In this document: positions 18,195 through 27,500 of the stretch, one piece after another
Position numbering within the stretch: position 1 is the stretch's first letter
How the letters are laid out: every line of letters begins with the position of its first letter
Source: Candidatus Poribacteria bacterium
Lineage (GTDB): Bacteria > Poribacteria > WGA-4E > GCA-2687025
Assembly (NCBI GenBank): GCA_028818695.1
Contig: JAPPNK010000025.1
Coordinates: 62,001 to 126,000, forward strand
DNA: 64,000 bases
Direction: 5' to 3'
Translations under genes and position numbers: made by a program
Notes under the pieces: model-generated
What the model was told of the DNA's origin: nothing
The model's input: the letters and a program-made list of their open reading frames with translations, nothing else
Database searches by the model: none

Positions 18195-19031
18195 ATGAAC
18201 CGTCAAAATCGAGACGCCGAATACACAATGGGCAGAACCGAATCCGAAACGGAACGACTCATTAAGCAATCGCACCTGTACGACGACATCACGCGCCGCT
18301 TTCTTCTCCGCTGCGGAATCGAGAACGGAATGCATGTGTTGGACATCGGCAGCGGGGCGGGGGATGTCGCGCTTGCGCTGGCTGACGCTGTCGGGCAGGA
18401 AGGCAGCGTGACAGGCGTCGATGTGAACGGGGATATTCTGGAAACTGCCCAGCAGCGCGCCCAGGAGGCGGGACATGAAAATGTGCAGTTCATCGCCGGG
18501 GACGCGCGGGAGGTCAACCTGCCGGGCGGTTATGACGCGATTGTCGGCCGGCTGGTGCTGATGTACATGGGCGACCCGACCGAAGCGCTGCGGCAGCTAA
18601 AAGATCTTCTGCGCCCGAACGGGACGGCAGCGTTTCAGGAGGTCGATTTTCGACCCTACAACGCTTTCCTTCACCCTTCGACCCCTCTTACGAACAATCT
18701 GATCGAGTGGGCGCGCAGCGTGTTTGACCGCTCCGGCGCGCGGCTTGAAATGGGCAGAGAGCTGTACCAGACATTCGTAGACGCAGGTTTGCCGGAGCCT
18801 GTCATGCATTTTGAAGCGCCGATGGGCGGATCAGCCGACTGGCCAGGATACGATTTCGTCGCCAGCAGCTTCCGCAGCCTGTCCCCCCTGCTCGACTCGT
18901 ACGGCATCGTTTCGCCTGAAGAGCTGGATGTCGACACGCTCGCCGATCGGCTGCGCGCCGAAGTGGGGCGCTCAAAACGCCCGTTCGTACTTCCTCCGCA
19001 CATCACCGCGCACGCGAGAATGAAAGCGTAA
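18195..19031 (+). CDS. SAM-dependent methyltransferase (class I)
   Basis: A 278-residue protein with the Rossmann motifs VLDIGSGAGDVALALA (motif I), GVDVNGDILETAQQRA (motif II), QFIAGDARE and YDAIVGRLVLMYMGD (motif IV), and LLRPNGTAAFQEVDF. This is the UbiE/Methyltransf_11/25 type acting on small molecules. The C-terminal ~120 residues (FEAPMGGSADWPGYDF, LRAEVGRSKRPFVLPPHI) are shared with the next gene. It follows thiE by 5 bases and probably belongs to the same transcript. The substrate is unknown; a thiamin role would be guilt by association only. Confidence 0.87.
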   Translation: MNRQNRDAEYTMGRTESETERLIKQSHLYDDITRRFLLRCGIENGMHVLDIGSGAGDVALALADAVGQEGSVTGVDVNGDILETAQQRAQEAGHENVQFIAGDAREVNLPGGYDAIVGRLVLMYMGDPTEALRQLKDLLRPNGTAAFQEVDFRPYNAFLHPSTPLTNNLIEWARSVFDRSGARLEMGRELYQTFVDAGLPEPVMHFEAPMGGSADWPGYDFVASSFRSLSPLLDSYGIVSPEELDVDTLADRLRAEVGRSKRPFVLPPHITAHARMKA

Positions 19032-19032
19032 A

Positions 19033-19887
19033 ATGGGACGGCGCGGCATCGACTACGCCCTAGGGCGCGGCGCGCATGAGACCTCCCGCCTGATCGAGCA
19101 GTCGCGCATATACAACGGCTCAACGCGGCGGATGCTTCAAGAGGCGGGCATCTCCGAAGGCATGCGCGTCCTTGAGATCGGAAGCGGCGCAGGCGATGTC
19201 GCGCTCATGCTCGCCGAGATGGTCGGACCGGAAGGGCATGTTGTCGGCGTCGATATGAACGCTTCGATACTGGAAACAGCGCGCGCCCGCGTCCGAGAAT
19301 TGGGGCTGCTGAACGTCGAGTTCATCGCCGAGGATGCCCTCGCGTTGACAGCGAAGCGCGGGGTTTTCGATAGCCCGTTCGACGCTGTCGCCGGTCGATT
19401 CGTGTTAATGTACACGCCCGACCCGGCGGAGACGCTAGCCCGACTGGCAACACATTTGAAGCCTGGCGGAATCGCCGCGTTTCAGGAGCCGGAATACACC
19501 TTATACAAGGCGCTGTCGAGCGAGGGCGCGCCGTTGATGCGCCAGCTCATCGAGTGGATTGTGAGCGCATTTGAGCGTTCGGGCGCGCATCTGGACGCCG
19601 GGCTGGCTCTCCTGCGCGCCTTTGTGGAGGCGGGCTTCTCTCCGCCTTCAATGCGCCTTGAAGCGCCGATCGGAGCCGCAAAAGAGTGGGCGGGGTATCA
19701 GTATATGTCGACGATCTTCCAGAGCCTATTGCCGCGCTTGGAGCGGTACGGCGTCGCGTCGGCGCGGAAAGTGGACGCCGAGACGCTTGCCGAGAGGCTG
19801 CGCGCCGAGGTCCTGTCGTCCAAACGCCCTTTCTTCTTGCCGCCGCACATCTTGGCGCATGCCGCTCTCAAAAAACAACCCGCATGA
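19033..19887 (+). CDS. SAM-dependent methyltransferase, tandem paralogue
   Basis: A 284-residue protein collinear over its whole length with the preceding gene and starting 1 base after its stop. Shared blocks include VLEIGSGAGDVALMLAEMVG, GRFVLMYTPDP, GIAAFQEPEYTLY, LIEWIVSAFERSGAHLD, and the unusual ending LRAEVLSSKRPFFLPPHILA. The two clearly arose by tandem duplication followed by considerable divergence. The SAM site is intact. The shared KRPF.LPPHI tail is not part of the core fold and may define this subfamily. The end overlaps the next gene (ATGA). Confidence 0.87.
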   Translation: MGRRGIDYALGRGAHETSRLIEQSRIYNGSTRRMLQEAGISEGMRVLEIGSGAGDVALMLAEMVGPEGHVVGVDMNASILETARARVRELGLLNVEFIAEDALALTAKRGVFDSPFDAVAGRFVLMYTPDPAETLARLATHLKPGGIAAFQEPEYTLYKALSSEGAPLMRQLIEWIVSAFERSGAHLDAGLALLRAFVEAGFSPPSMRLEAPIGAAKEWAGYQYMSTIFQSLLPRLERYGVASARKVDAETLAERLRAEVLSSKRPFFLPPHILAHAALKKQPA

Positions 19888-21059
19888 ATGGACTTACGAT
19901 GAAACCCCCCTCTGCCAAAAATCAAAAAGGCGTCTCGCAGCTGATCAGCTTCGTTTTATGCTGCGCCATGTGGACGGCAGCCCATTTCGCCGGCGCCAAG
20001 CCGACCTACCGCGTCGTCCATGACGAGAAGGGGCCGTGGGCGGTTCATATCGTCGAGATCGACCGCGCGGATGCGTCGTATCAGCTCGCGGCGGCTTTGG
20101 GCGGCGAGACGGTTTACGGGCGGGAGCCGCTTGACGCGACCGTTCAACGGCTGACGCAACAGGGGCGTTCCGTCGCCGCAGCTCTGAACGCTGATTTTTT
20201 TGAAAGGCGCAACCGCCCCTTCGACGGAGACCCGGACGGCTTGTGCGTCATTAACGGAGAGCTGGTGAGCGAACCGATGGAGCGCGCCGCTTTTCTTATT
20301 TTAAAAGACGGCAGCTTCCGCATTGCGCAGGCGCGCTTTTCGGCGTCGCTGCATCTTGACGGACGCTCGCGCCGCATCGACGGCGTCAACGAAGCATGCG
20401 GCGAAAACGGCGTCGTTCTCTACACCTCCCGCTTCGACGACTCCTCGCGTCCGTATGCGTCGGGGGTTCAGCTGCTGGCGGGACCGTTGGGGGAGCCGCT
20501 TCAGCTGGGCGACTCGCCTGCATTAAAAGTGGAGGCGGTTCTGACGGGGACGGGCGCCTTCGCGCTGACGGACGGCTCAATTGCGCTGGCAGGAAGGGGA
20601 GAGGGCGCCGCCTTTCTAAAACAAGCGGCGGTCGGCGACTCGATACGATGGGAGTGCGCGTTGAACCCGCCTGTTGAGGGCGTCGCGCATGCGGTCGGCG
20701 GGGCGTTCGTTCTGGCGAAGGAGGGGCGGTCTGCGGACGTCTTACAGGAAGGGAGCGCGCCCGGCTTCAGCGACAGCTTTGTGAAGGCGCGCCATCCGCG
20801 TTCGGCGGTCGGGTATAACGCCGAGACGGTCTTTCTTGTCGCGGTGGACGGACGGCAGCCCGGTTACAGCGTCGGGATGAGCCTGCCGGAGCTGGCGGAG
20901 CTGATGATCAGCCTCGGCGCGTCGGAGGCGCTGAATCTAGACGGCGGCGGCTCCACAACGCTCTGGGCGGAAGGGAAGGTTCAAAACCGCCCGTCGGACG
21001 GCTTTCCGCGCCCCATCGCCAACTCGCTCGTACTTTACCGCGCGCCTTCTTCCCCTTAA
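19884..21059 (+). CDS. Phosphodiester glycosidase (NAGPA/DUF2233 domain), exported
   Basis: A 391-residue protein starting in ATGA overlap with the methyltransferase gene; ATG 19899 is an alternative. A signal sequence (ISFVLCCAMWTAAHFAGA) leads into the NAGPA domain: ALNADFFERRNRPFDGDPDG, DGSFRIAQ, the central AVGGAFVLAKEG, RHPRSAVGYNAETVFLVAVDG, and LNLDGGGSTTLWAEGKVQNRPSDG. The last block is the family hallmark. Homologues remove GlcNAc from phosphodiesters (human uncovering enzyme) or act on teichoic-acid and exopolysaccharide phosphodiesters. It probably works in the periplasm on sugar phosphodiesters. Confidence 0.88.
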   Translation: MNGLTMKPPSAKNQKGVSQLISFVLCCAMWTAAHFAGAKPTYRVVHDEKGPWAVHIVEIDRADASYQLAAALGGETVYGREPLDATVQRLTQQGRSVAAALNADFFERRNRPFDGDPDGLCVINGELVSEPMERAAFLILKDGSFRIAQARFSASLHLDGRSRRIDGVNEACGENGVVLYTSRFDDSSRPYASGVQLLAGPLGEPLQLGDSPALKVEAVLTGTGAFALTDGSIALAGRGEGAAFLKQAAVGDSIRWECALNPPVEGVAHAVGGAFVLAKEGRSADVLQEGSAPGFSDSFVKARHPRSAVGYNAETVFLVAVDGRQPGYSVGMSLPELAELMISLGASEALNLDGGGSTTLWAEGKVQNRPSDGFPRPIANSLVLYRAPSSP

Positions 21060-21104
21060 GGCGCCGTCCCTTTGACCGTTCCGCGTCTGTCAAGGGCGCA
21101 GGCG

Positions 21105-21133
21105 TTGCATCCGCCCGCTCGCGCTGTTACCTT
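21105..21133 (+). promoter_or_regulatory. Promoter of first tandem WD40 gene
   Basis: TTGCAT, 17 bases, TACCTT. It is followed by AAAGCG..GGGGAGGCGTCC, a leader shared almost base for base with the second WD40 gene (22175-22193). Confidence 0.5.
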
Positions 21134-21159
21134 AAAGCGCGGGGAGGCGTCCATGAGGC

Positions 21160-22149
21160 ATGTTTAAACGATTGATCATCGGTTCGGCGATCGTTTTGAT
21201 TGCCGTTGCCGCTTCTTTTCTGTTAATGCGCGGCGCTAAGACGCAGGCGGTTAAGCCTCGCATCGTCTTGCCTGGGCATGCCGTCCGCGCCTGGTCTGCC
21301 GCTTTTTTCCCTGACGGCAGCAGGATCGCCACTGCGGGCGATGACGGCGTTCATATCTGGGACATCTACTCTGGTCGGCTTCTCCATACGATGAATTACA
21401 GCGGCGCCCACTGCGCGGCGGTTTCGCACGACGGGAAAACGATCGCGGTCGCCGGGGGCAGCCCAGGTTTATACCTGTGGAATGTTGAGAACGGACAAAC
21501 TTTCACACAGGTCGCCCGACCGTACAGATCAAGCGCGGCGCTTTCGTCGGACGGACAGAAAGTCGCCGCGGCGAATGGGCTTCCCGCAAATTCGATCTCT
21601 ATTTGGGATGTTAAAACAAGCGCGCTGCTTCATACGCTCCATGGAGTTGCAGAATACGGCGATCGTCAAATTCAGGTCGCATTTTCTCCGGATGGAACGA
21701 CGATCGCAGCCGTAGACGGCTCCCGCTCGGTCAAGATATGGGATGTCAAAACTGGCGCGCCGCTTCATACGCTCCAGAACCCTTTCTTCGTCGCTTTTTC
21801 GGCGGCGTATTCGCCGGACGGAACGAAACTTGCCAGCGCATCCTTTGATGAGGCAGTCTGGATATGGGATGTCAAAACAGGCGCGCTGCTTCAGAAGTTT
21901 GACCCGCATCAAGAATATCTCCATTCTGCCTCATATTTGCCGGACGGAAAGAGACTCGTCAGCGGAGGAGAGAAAACCATTAAGATATGGGATGTCAAAA
22001 CAGGCGCGCTGCTTCAAACGCTTCATAATCCATTGGGTACCATCAGCTTCATTCCGATTGCGGTTTCCCCTGACGGCAGGGCGGTCGCCGCATTTTCCAA
22101 TAACGAGGTTCTGATTTGGGACATTAATGACGCCGCGCCGGCGCCTTGA
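21160..22149 (+). CDS. Membrane-anchored WD40 seven-blade propeller, copy 1
   Basis: A 329-residue protein. The ATG at 21160 follows GGGGAGG; the ATG at 21153 used in the next copy's layout runs into a stop here. An N-terminal membrane segment (IIGSAIVLIAVAASFLLM) anchors a single propeller of seven repeats of the type AYSPDGTKLASAS..VWIWDVKTGALLQ. The propeller probably faces the periplasm. No catalytic domain is attached, so it is presumably a protein-interaction platform. Copies 2 and 3 follow, each with its own promoter. Confidence 0.87.
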   Translation: MFKRLIIGSAIVLIAVAASFLLMRGAKTQAVKPRIVLPGHAVRAWSAAFFPDGSRIATAGDDGVHIWDIYSGRLLHTMNYSGAHCAAVSHDGKTIAVAGGSPGLYLWNVENGQTFTQVARPYRSSAALSSDGQKVAAANGLPANSISIWDVKTSALLHTLHGVAEYGDRQIQVAFSPDGTTIAAVDGSRSVKIWDVKTGAPLHTLQNPFFVAFSAAYSPDGTKLASASFDEAVWIWDVKTGALLQKFDPHQEYLHSASYLPDGKRLVSGGEKTIKIWDVKTGALLQTLHNPLGTISFIPIAVSPDGRAVAAFSNNEVLIWDINDAAPAP

Positions 22150-22174
22150 CGCTTGCCCCCGCCGTTGTTAGCAT
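22146..22174 (+). promoter_or_regulatory. Promoter of second tandem WD40 gene
   Basis: TTGACG, 17 bases, TAGCAT, beginning inside the stop codon of copy 1. It is nearly identical to the box pair at 23201-23229. Confidence 0.6.
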
Positions 22175-22193
22175 AAAGCGCAGGGAGGCGTCC

Positions 22194-23204
22194 ATGAGCA
22201 AACTTGAGCATAAGATCGCGATCGGCATAGCGGCGGTTTTGATAGCGGGCGCCGCAGCGCTGTTCTTGGCGCTTAGAGCGAACGACGAGGGGCGGCCTCG
22301 GCTAGTCTTGCGGGGCTATCCAGGCCATGTCAGATCGCTCGCCTTTTTTCCCGACAGCAAGACGATCGCCGCAACGGGAAACGCCGGCGTCGGTCTCTGG
22401 GACGCCGAATCTGGACAGCTTCTCAATATAGAAGCCTCTCTCAACAAATATGCGGGAGCGGTCGCGGTTTCGCCGGACGGCAAAAAGATCGCTCTCGGAG
22501 GTTCTAGAAGCGATTTTGTCCTGTGGACCATCTCAACAGGCATGATGGAAACGTACCATGTGTCGAGAGGCGAGTCGTTCTATAAAGCCGCGTTCTCGCC
22601 CGACGGTAAAACGGTCGCCGCAAGCGTCTTAGAAAACGCCGCATGTTCAATCCGTATCTGGGATATGGAGACGGCTGCGCTTCTTCATACGCTGGATGAA
22701 AAGGCTCCGATTCCAATTCCGTTCGCGTATTCCCCGGACTCCAGCCAGATCGCCGGCGGCGGCTTGGAGGTCAAGATCTGGGATGTGAAAACAGGCGCCC
22801 TGCTTCATACGCTCAAAGGGCATCGATACAGCGTCCATTCTGTCGCGTATTCGCCGGACGGAAAGAGGCTTGCCAGCGCCAGCGGTGACAGGACCGTCAA
22901 GATATGGGACGCGCATACAGGCTCCCTGCTTCAAACGCTGAAGGAGCATCGGGAGCGTCTCCGCTTTGCCGCATATTTGCCGGACGGAGAGCGGGTGGCA
23001 AGCGGCGGCGCAGACGAGATCAAGATATGGGATGTGAAAACGGGCGCGCTGCTTCAAACGCTTAAAAATCGGCATGGATATATCATGGACGCTGCCACAG
23101 CTGTCTCCTCAGACGGACGTTTTGCCGCCGCCGCGGCTGTCGTCAGCGCCACTGGTACCGCCGTCCTGGTTTGGGACATTGACGAGGCGCCGCCCGCGCC
23201 TTGA
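22194..23204 (+). CDS. Membrane-anchored WD40 seven-blade propeller, copy 2
   Basis: A 336-residue protein with GGGAGG before the ATG at 22194. An N-terminal anchor (IAIGIAAVLIAGAAALFLAL) is followed by seven WD40 repeats, ending VLVWDIDEAPPAP, nearly the same tail as copy 1 (LIWDINDAAPAP). Blades 4-6 have the regular SPDGKRLASASGDRTVKIWD form; blades 1-3 are divergent. The shared tail, shared leader and shared promoter show that the whole transcription unit was duplicated, not only the coding part. Confidence 0.87.
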   Translation: MSKLEHKIAIGIAAVLIAGAAALFLALRANDEGRPRLVLRGYPGHVRSLAFFPDSKTIAATGNAGVGLWDAESGQLLNIEASLNKYAGAVAVSPDGKKIALGGSRSDFVLWTISTGMMETYHVSRGESFYKAAFSPDGKTVAASVLENAACSIRIWDMETAALLHTLDEKAPIPIPFAYSPDSSQIAGGGLEVKIWDVKTGALLHTLKGHRYSVHSVAYSPDGKRLASASGDRTVKIWDAHTGSLLQTLKEHRERLRFAAYLPDGERVASGGADEIKIWDVKTGALLQTLKNRHGYIMDAATAVSSDGRFAAAAAVVSATGTAVLVWDIDEAPPAP

Positions 23205-23229
23205 CGCTTGCCCCCGCCTTTGTTAACAT
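23201..23229 (+). promoter_or_regulatory. Promoter of third tandem WD40 gene, separated from it by an inserted repeat element
   Basis: TTGACG, 17 bases, TAACAT. In copy 2 the matching promoter lies 19 bases from the ATG; here the ATG is 168 bases away because the element at 23241-23387 intervenes. Confidence 0.55.
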
Positions 23230-23240
23230 TCGACCTCATG

Positions 23241-23387
23241 CCTAAAGTTGGGATGTTCGAATGAACAAAGCCTTTATGGATGGGAAAAAAGCGTCGCCGA
23301 CCGGATCGTCATTCCCGCGCAAGCGGGAATCTAGAGGCGCCGCAGACGACGTCCGCGTTCACATTCAGCGTTGTCCCAGCTCTAAGG
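23241..23387. mobile_element. MITE-like element, copy A (147 bases)
   Basis: It starts CCTAAAGTTGGGATGTT and ends TTGTCCCAGCTCTAAGG, imperfect terminal inverted repeats. In the middle (23311-23330) is ATTCCCGC-GCAA-GCGGGAAT, a perfect 8-base stem with a GCAA loop. Copy B at 30003-30171 has the same ends and hairpin. There is no coding capacity, so mobility would depend on a transposase elsewhere. The stretch between promoter and ATG of WD40 copy 3 is replaced by this element, removing the GGGAGG site present in copy 2. Confidence 0.6.
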
Positions 23388-23397
23388 GTAAGATCAG

Positions 23398-24513
23398 ATG
23401 AACAAGCTTGAAAAATGGCTGCTGATCAGTTTTGCGGCGGCGTTGGCTGCGGTTGGCGCTGTGTGGCTTCTGTCGCGCAGAGGGGCGGAGGGGGCGGAGG
23501 TTCAGCTGCGCACGGTCTTGCCAGGGCATACCGGCCGCGTCATCTCACTCGCTTTTTTTCCAGACGGAAAAACGATCGTCAGCGCAGGGATGGATGACCA
23601 CTCCATTCATCTCTGGGACGCCGAATCTGGACAGCTGCTTTTCCAAATAAAGACCGTCCCCATCGGCTCCGTTGCGGTATCGCCCAATGGTCAAAAGGTC
23701 TTTGTAGGCGGCCGCGGCGGCGATTATCGTCTGTGGGATGTTTCGACAGGGGAATTGAAAACCCTCGTATCAAGTCCACAAACAGGCTATACAGGCGTTG
23801 AGTTTTCTCCCAATGGTCAAACGGTCGCCGCGCTCATTGGTTCTCCCTCCCGTTCGATTTCTATTTGGGATGTCAAGACGGGAGATCGCATTCTAACAAC
23901 AAACGGAATCTCGTTCATGTATTCGCCAGACGGAAAACAGTTTGCCAGCTCCAGCATGGACGGGGCTGTCAAGGTATGGAACGCCGAGACAGGCGCTTTG
24001 ATTCATACGCTCCGAGGGCATGGCGGCAAGGCGAACCTTGCAGCGTTTTCGCCGGATGGCAAACGAATCGTCAGCGCCGGCGATGACAATACCGTCAAGA
24101 TATGGAACGCCGACAACGGCTCGCTGATCCATACGCTCAAAGAACATCGCGGCAAGGTCAGGGGAGCTGCATATTCGCCGGACGGCAAAACGATCTCCAG
24201 CGTCGGAGAGTACGATGTCAAGATATGGGACGCAGAAACGGCAGTCCAGATTCACACCATCAACGAGCAGATCAACTTTTATCTGTTGCATCTGTTTTCG
24301 CCCGGCGGCAAATATATCGTCAAGAGCGTCCCGAACGCTGTCAAGATATGGGACGCGGCAACAGGCGAGCCTCTTTATACCCTTCGCCATTCGTCTGAAC
24401 ATATCTACAGGATCGCGCATTCTCCAGACGGAAGCGCAACCGAAGGGACGATTGCCGCCGCCGATGAAAAAGGCGAGATTTTGATTTGGAACCTCAACGA
24501 CGCCGCGCCTTGA
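23398..24513 (+). CDS. Membrane-anchored WD40 propeller, copy 3
   Basis: A 371-residue protein. The N-terminal anchor (WLLISFAAALAAVGAVWLLS) precedes about eight WD40 repeats. The best preserved are SPDGKRIVSAGDDNTVKIWN and SPDGKTISSVGEYDVKIWD; the tail LIWNLNDAAP matches copies 1 and 2. The ATG at 23398 lies 11 bases after the repeat element and has only a weak GGGTAAGAT upstream, so expression may have changed after the insertion. One extra blade compared with copies 1-2 may reflect a permuted closing blade. Confidence 0.85.
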   Translation: MNKLEKWLLISFAAALAAVGAVWLLSRRGAEGAEVQLRTVLPGHTGRVISLAFFPDGKTIVSAGMDDHSIHLWDAESGQLLFQIKTVPIGSVAVSPNGQKVFVGGRGGDYRLWDVSTGELKTLVSSPQTGYTGVEFSPNGQTVAALIGSPSRSISIWDVKTGDRILTTNGISFMYSPDGKQFASSSMDGAVKVWNAETGALIHTLRGHGGKANLAAFSPDGKRIVSAGDDNTVKIWNADNGSLIHTLKEHRGKVRGAAYSPDGKTISSVGEYDVKIWDAETAVQIHTINEQINFYLLHLFSPGGKYIVKSVPNAVKIWDAATGEPLYTLRHSSEHIYRIAHSPDGSATEGTIAAADEKGEILIWNLNDAAP

Positions 24514-24545
24514 CGCCTACTTTCCGTCTCGATGCGGGAGGCGTC
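24512..24545. terminator. Possible bidirectional terminator hairpin
   Basis: GACGCCT at 24512-24518 pairs with AGGCGTC at 24539-24545 around a 20-base loop, exactly between two convergent stop codons. There is no T-run, so termination activity is uncertain. Confidence 0.35.
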
Positions 24546-27500
24546 TAATACGGCAGACCCAGCCGCGCCCATAGCCGCATGCCCCGCCCGCCGTCTTCGT
24601 CCGCGGATGTGAGCGGATACGCCGCTTCCAGCCGTATCGTCTCCGGAATCAAGTCCCCGCTCAACAGCCCCGCTCCAACCAACCCTGGCTCTTTCATCCG
24701 CCAGCCGAACGACATGCCCGCCGCCCGTTCCGAACGTCTGTAGTCGCCGCCTCCCGCCGACCAGACGCTTCCGCTGTCCACAAAGGCGCCCGCCATGAAA
24801 TCGCCAAACTGCGCCCGCAGCTCCGCCGACGCGGCAAATCCGTTGTCGCCCGTCAGGTCGTTGCGCGATCGGCTTCGCAGAAGCGAGTCAGGCCCAATGG
24901 ACGCCTGGAGCTGCGCAGGCAGCGCGCCTCCCGTCCACTGACCGACCGCGCGCGCCGACAGATGCAAAACGGAGCCGAGAGGCATATACGCCCGCGCGTC
25001 CGCCCAAACGCGCCCGTACGTCCAGTCGCCTCGGCGCTTCAGGCTGACGCCTTCAAGGGCGTCAAAGCGTCCGCGTTCAAGCGACAGCGAAACCCAAACG
25101 CCCCGCCGCGCCAGCAACGACGGACGCGGCGCAAGATACATCCCCCGCCGAAGGTACAACGGCGCCTCGCTGCGCAGGTCCAGGCTGAACGACGCGCGCG
25201 CGTAGAGGCGGCGTCCGTCTGTCATGGGGCGGTTGGGCGGCGCCATGATCCATGCGTCTGCGTCTGTCCAGTATGCCTGCGCCAGAGCCGAATCATGCGC
25301 CGATCCGATACGCGCCTCCGACGCGAAACGTTTTCCAAAACGTTTTTGAAAAAAAAGCAGCCCCTCCTCCGTGTGGAAGTAGTCGGCGGCGAGGGACGGC
25401 GGCGACCCGCTTTCCTGCCAAGCATGAGCGCGCGTCCGTTTAGACCATTCCGCGCCGATGCGCAGCCCGTCCACCGACGGGAAAAAACCCGCCGCGCCGA
25501 GGCGGTAATGTATCGGGGACGGATCGGCGCGCAAGGCTCGCGTTCGGGCGGCATACGACAGGTCTAAAAAAATCTGCGCGTTTGTTTGGCGTCCGCGGTG
25601 CGTGAAAACCGAGCCGCCCAGCGCAAACCCATGGATATGCGACACATGAACCGCCGGCGCAAACGCAAACTGCAGCGGGGGGCGCTCCACCACATGCGCC
25701 GTCCAGACGCGCAGCGGTCCCTGCCGTTCCGTTCCTCCATCCTCAAGCCGTTCAAAGCTGCGGTACCGCTCCGACAGCGTTTTGGATGCCGCCTCCAGCG
25801 CCTCGGCGACGCGTTCCGTTTGATAGGCGCGCCCGACCTGCCGCATCAACAGCTTGGACACCTCCTCCTCCGGTATCGTTTCGATGCCCGTTACGACTAG
25901 CTTGGCGACAAAGCCCTCGTCCACGCGTACGATGGCGTTTCCGCTGTCATGCAGGACGCGCGCGGAGGCGTAGCGATATCCAAGCCCGCGGTAAATGTTT
26001 TCGGTCAACAGGCGCCGCCGTTCCAGCTGCGCTTCGGATGTCCACCCTGCCGCCCATCCGATTCGTTCGATCAGTTCCTGTTTCGGTATAGAGCTGGCGC
26101 CGACGATGTCGACCGCTTTGAGTTCAAACGCGGACGGTTCGGTCAGGCGCGCTGCCGCCTGCGGAACGCCGCCTTCGGTCAACGGCTCCTCCAGCGCGAC
26201 CTCCGCCTTCTGGAACCAGCCCAGCATGCGCAGCCGTTTCTCAACGGCGGCTAGATTCTCCACCCGTACGCCGCCCTGCAACGGCAAACCGGCCGCTTCC
26301 AGAACAACCGCCTCGGGGATGCCGCCTAAACCGACAAAAGAGAGCGGAACGCGCGGCGAAACGGCGGCGTCCAAACGCGGAAGAAGACGCGCTATGCCCC
26401 CTTCAACCGCCCATTCGATCCAGCGCTGTTGCGCCGGCCGCCCGCGGGAAGCGAACAGGCGTACCGCCTCTCCATTGTTGTCCATGTCCCATCCCAGCGA
26501 CTCCAGCGGAATCGCCGCCTCCGCCGTCCATGCGTTCGGGTAGAGGGCTGTTTTGACCAGCGCCCCGCTCTCCCAGCTCAGGTCGTCCGATCCGTCCGGC
26601 AGAACCCGCGCGTCCAGAAGAGCGCCCGTTAGATTGAACGCGATGCGGAAACTGCTCGCGTCCAGCTCCGCCGCCAGTTGAAAGATGTCGTCCTCGTCGA
26701 TGAGCGGGTCGTCCTTTTCGCGCGCTCGCGCGCGCAGCGATTCCCAGTCGCTTTCATTCAACAGGAGGCTGATGTAAAGCCGTTGATCGTCGCGCATGAG
26801 CCGCATTTCGAACCCGTCCGCTTCCTCAAAATCGATGGAGCGATGAACAGGCGCCTCCAGCCATTGCGCTTCCAGAACGCCGTCGATATGGGGCGGGAGC
26901 GCGGCGTACGCGATGAGCGCCGTTGTGTCCGATTGCTGCGCCGGCGCGAACTCTTCTAGCGAGGCAATGTAGATGTTGCCGTTCCCCGCCTCCATCGACA
27001 GCGGCGGGCCGCCTCCGCCGAGAGAGCCTTCCAGCGCGGAGCCTTTTTCAAAACGAGAGCCGGTTGAACGCGCCTCAAGCGGAAGCTGGCTCTGGACGAC
27101 GCCATCGGGCGCGCGGGCGGTCAACGCGGCGCCGTAATAGGGCGAGAAAGCGGCGCGGATGTCCCCCTCGTCTGCAATCAGGGTGAGCGGTTTGGAAAGG
27201 TTGTCTAAGACGAAGACGCGCAGGTCGCCGCGCCCCACTTTAAAGGAGCTGGCTCCGTTCAAAAAAATGTTCGCGTCGATGGAGCCAACCTCCACCGACG
27301 CTTGAAACGCGCCCCGCGCCCCTTCCAGACGGACGCTTCCGTTCTGAACGCGGACGCGCGCGTCGCCGTAGGTGCGGCTGAAACGGCAGACGCCTTCTTC
27401 AAGCGCGATCTCGACGCGCATGTCTTCGGGGACGGCGATCTCAATCGGGGAACCGTCTGAATCAGCAGAGCGGACGAAGCGAACGACGCCCCCCTCCGAC

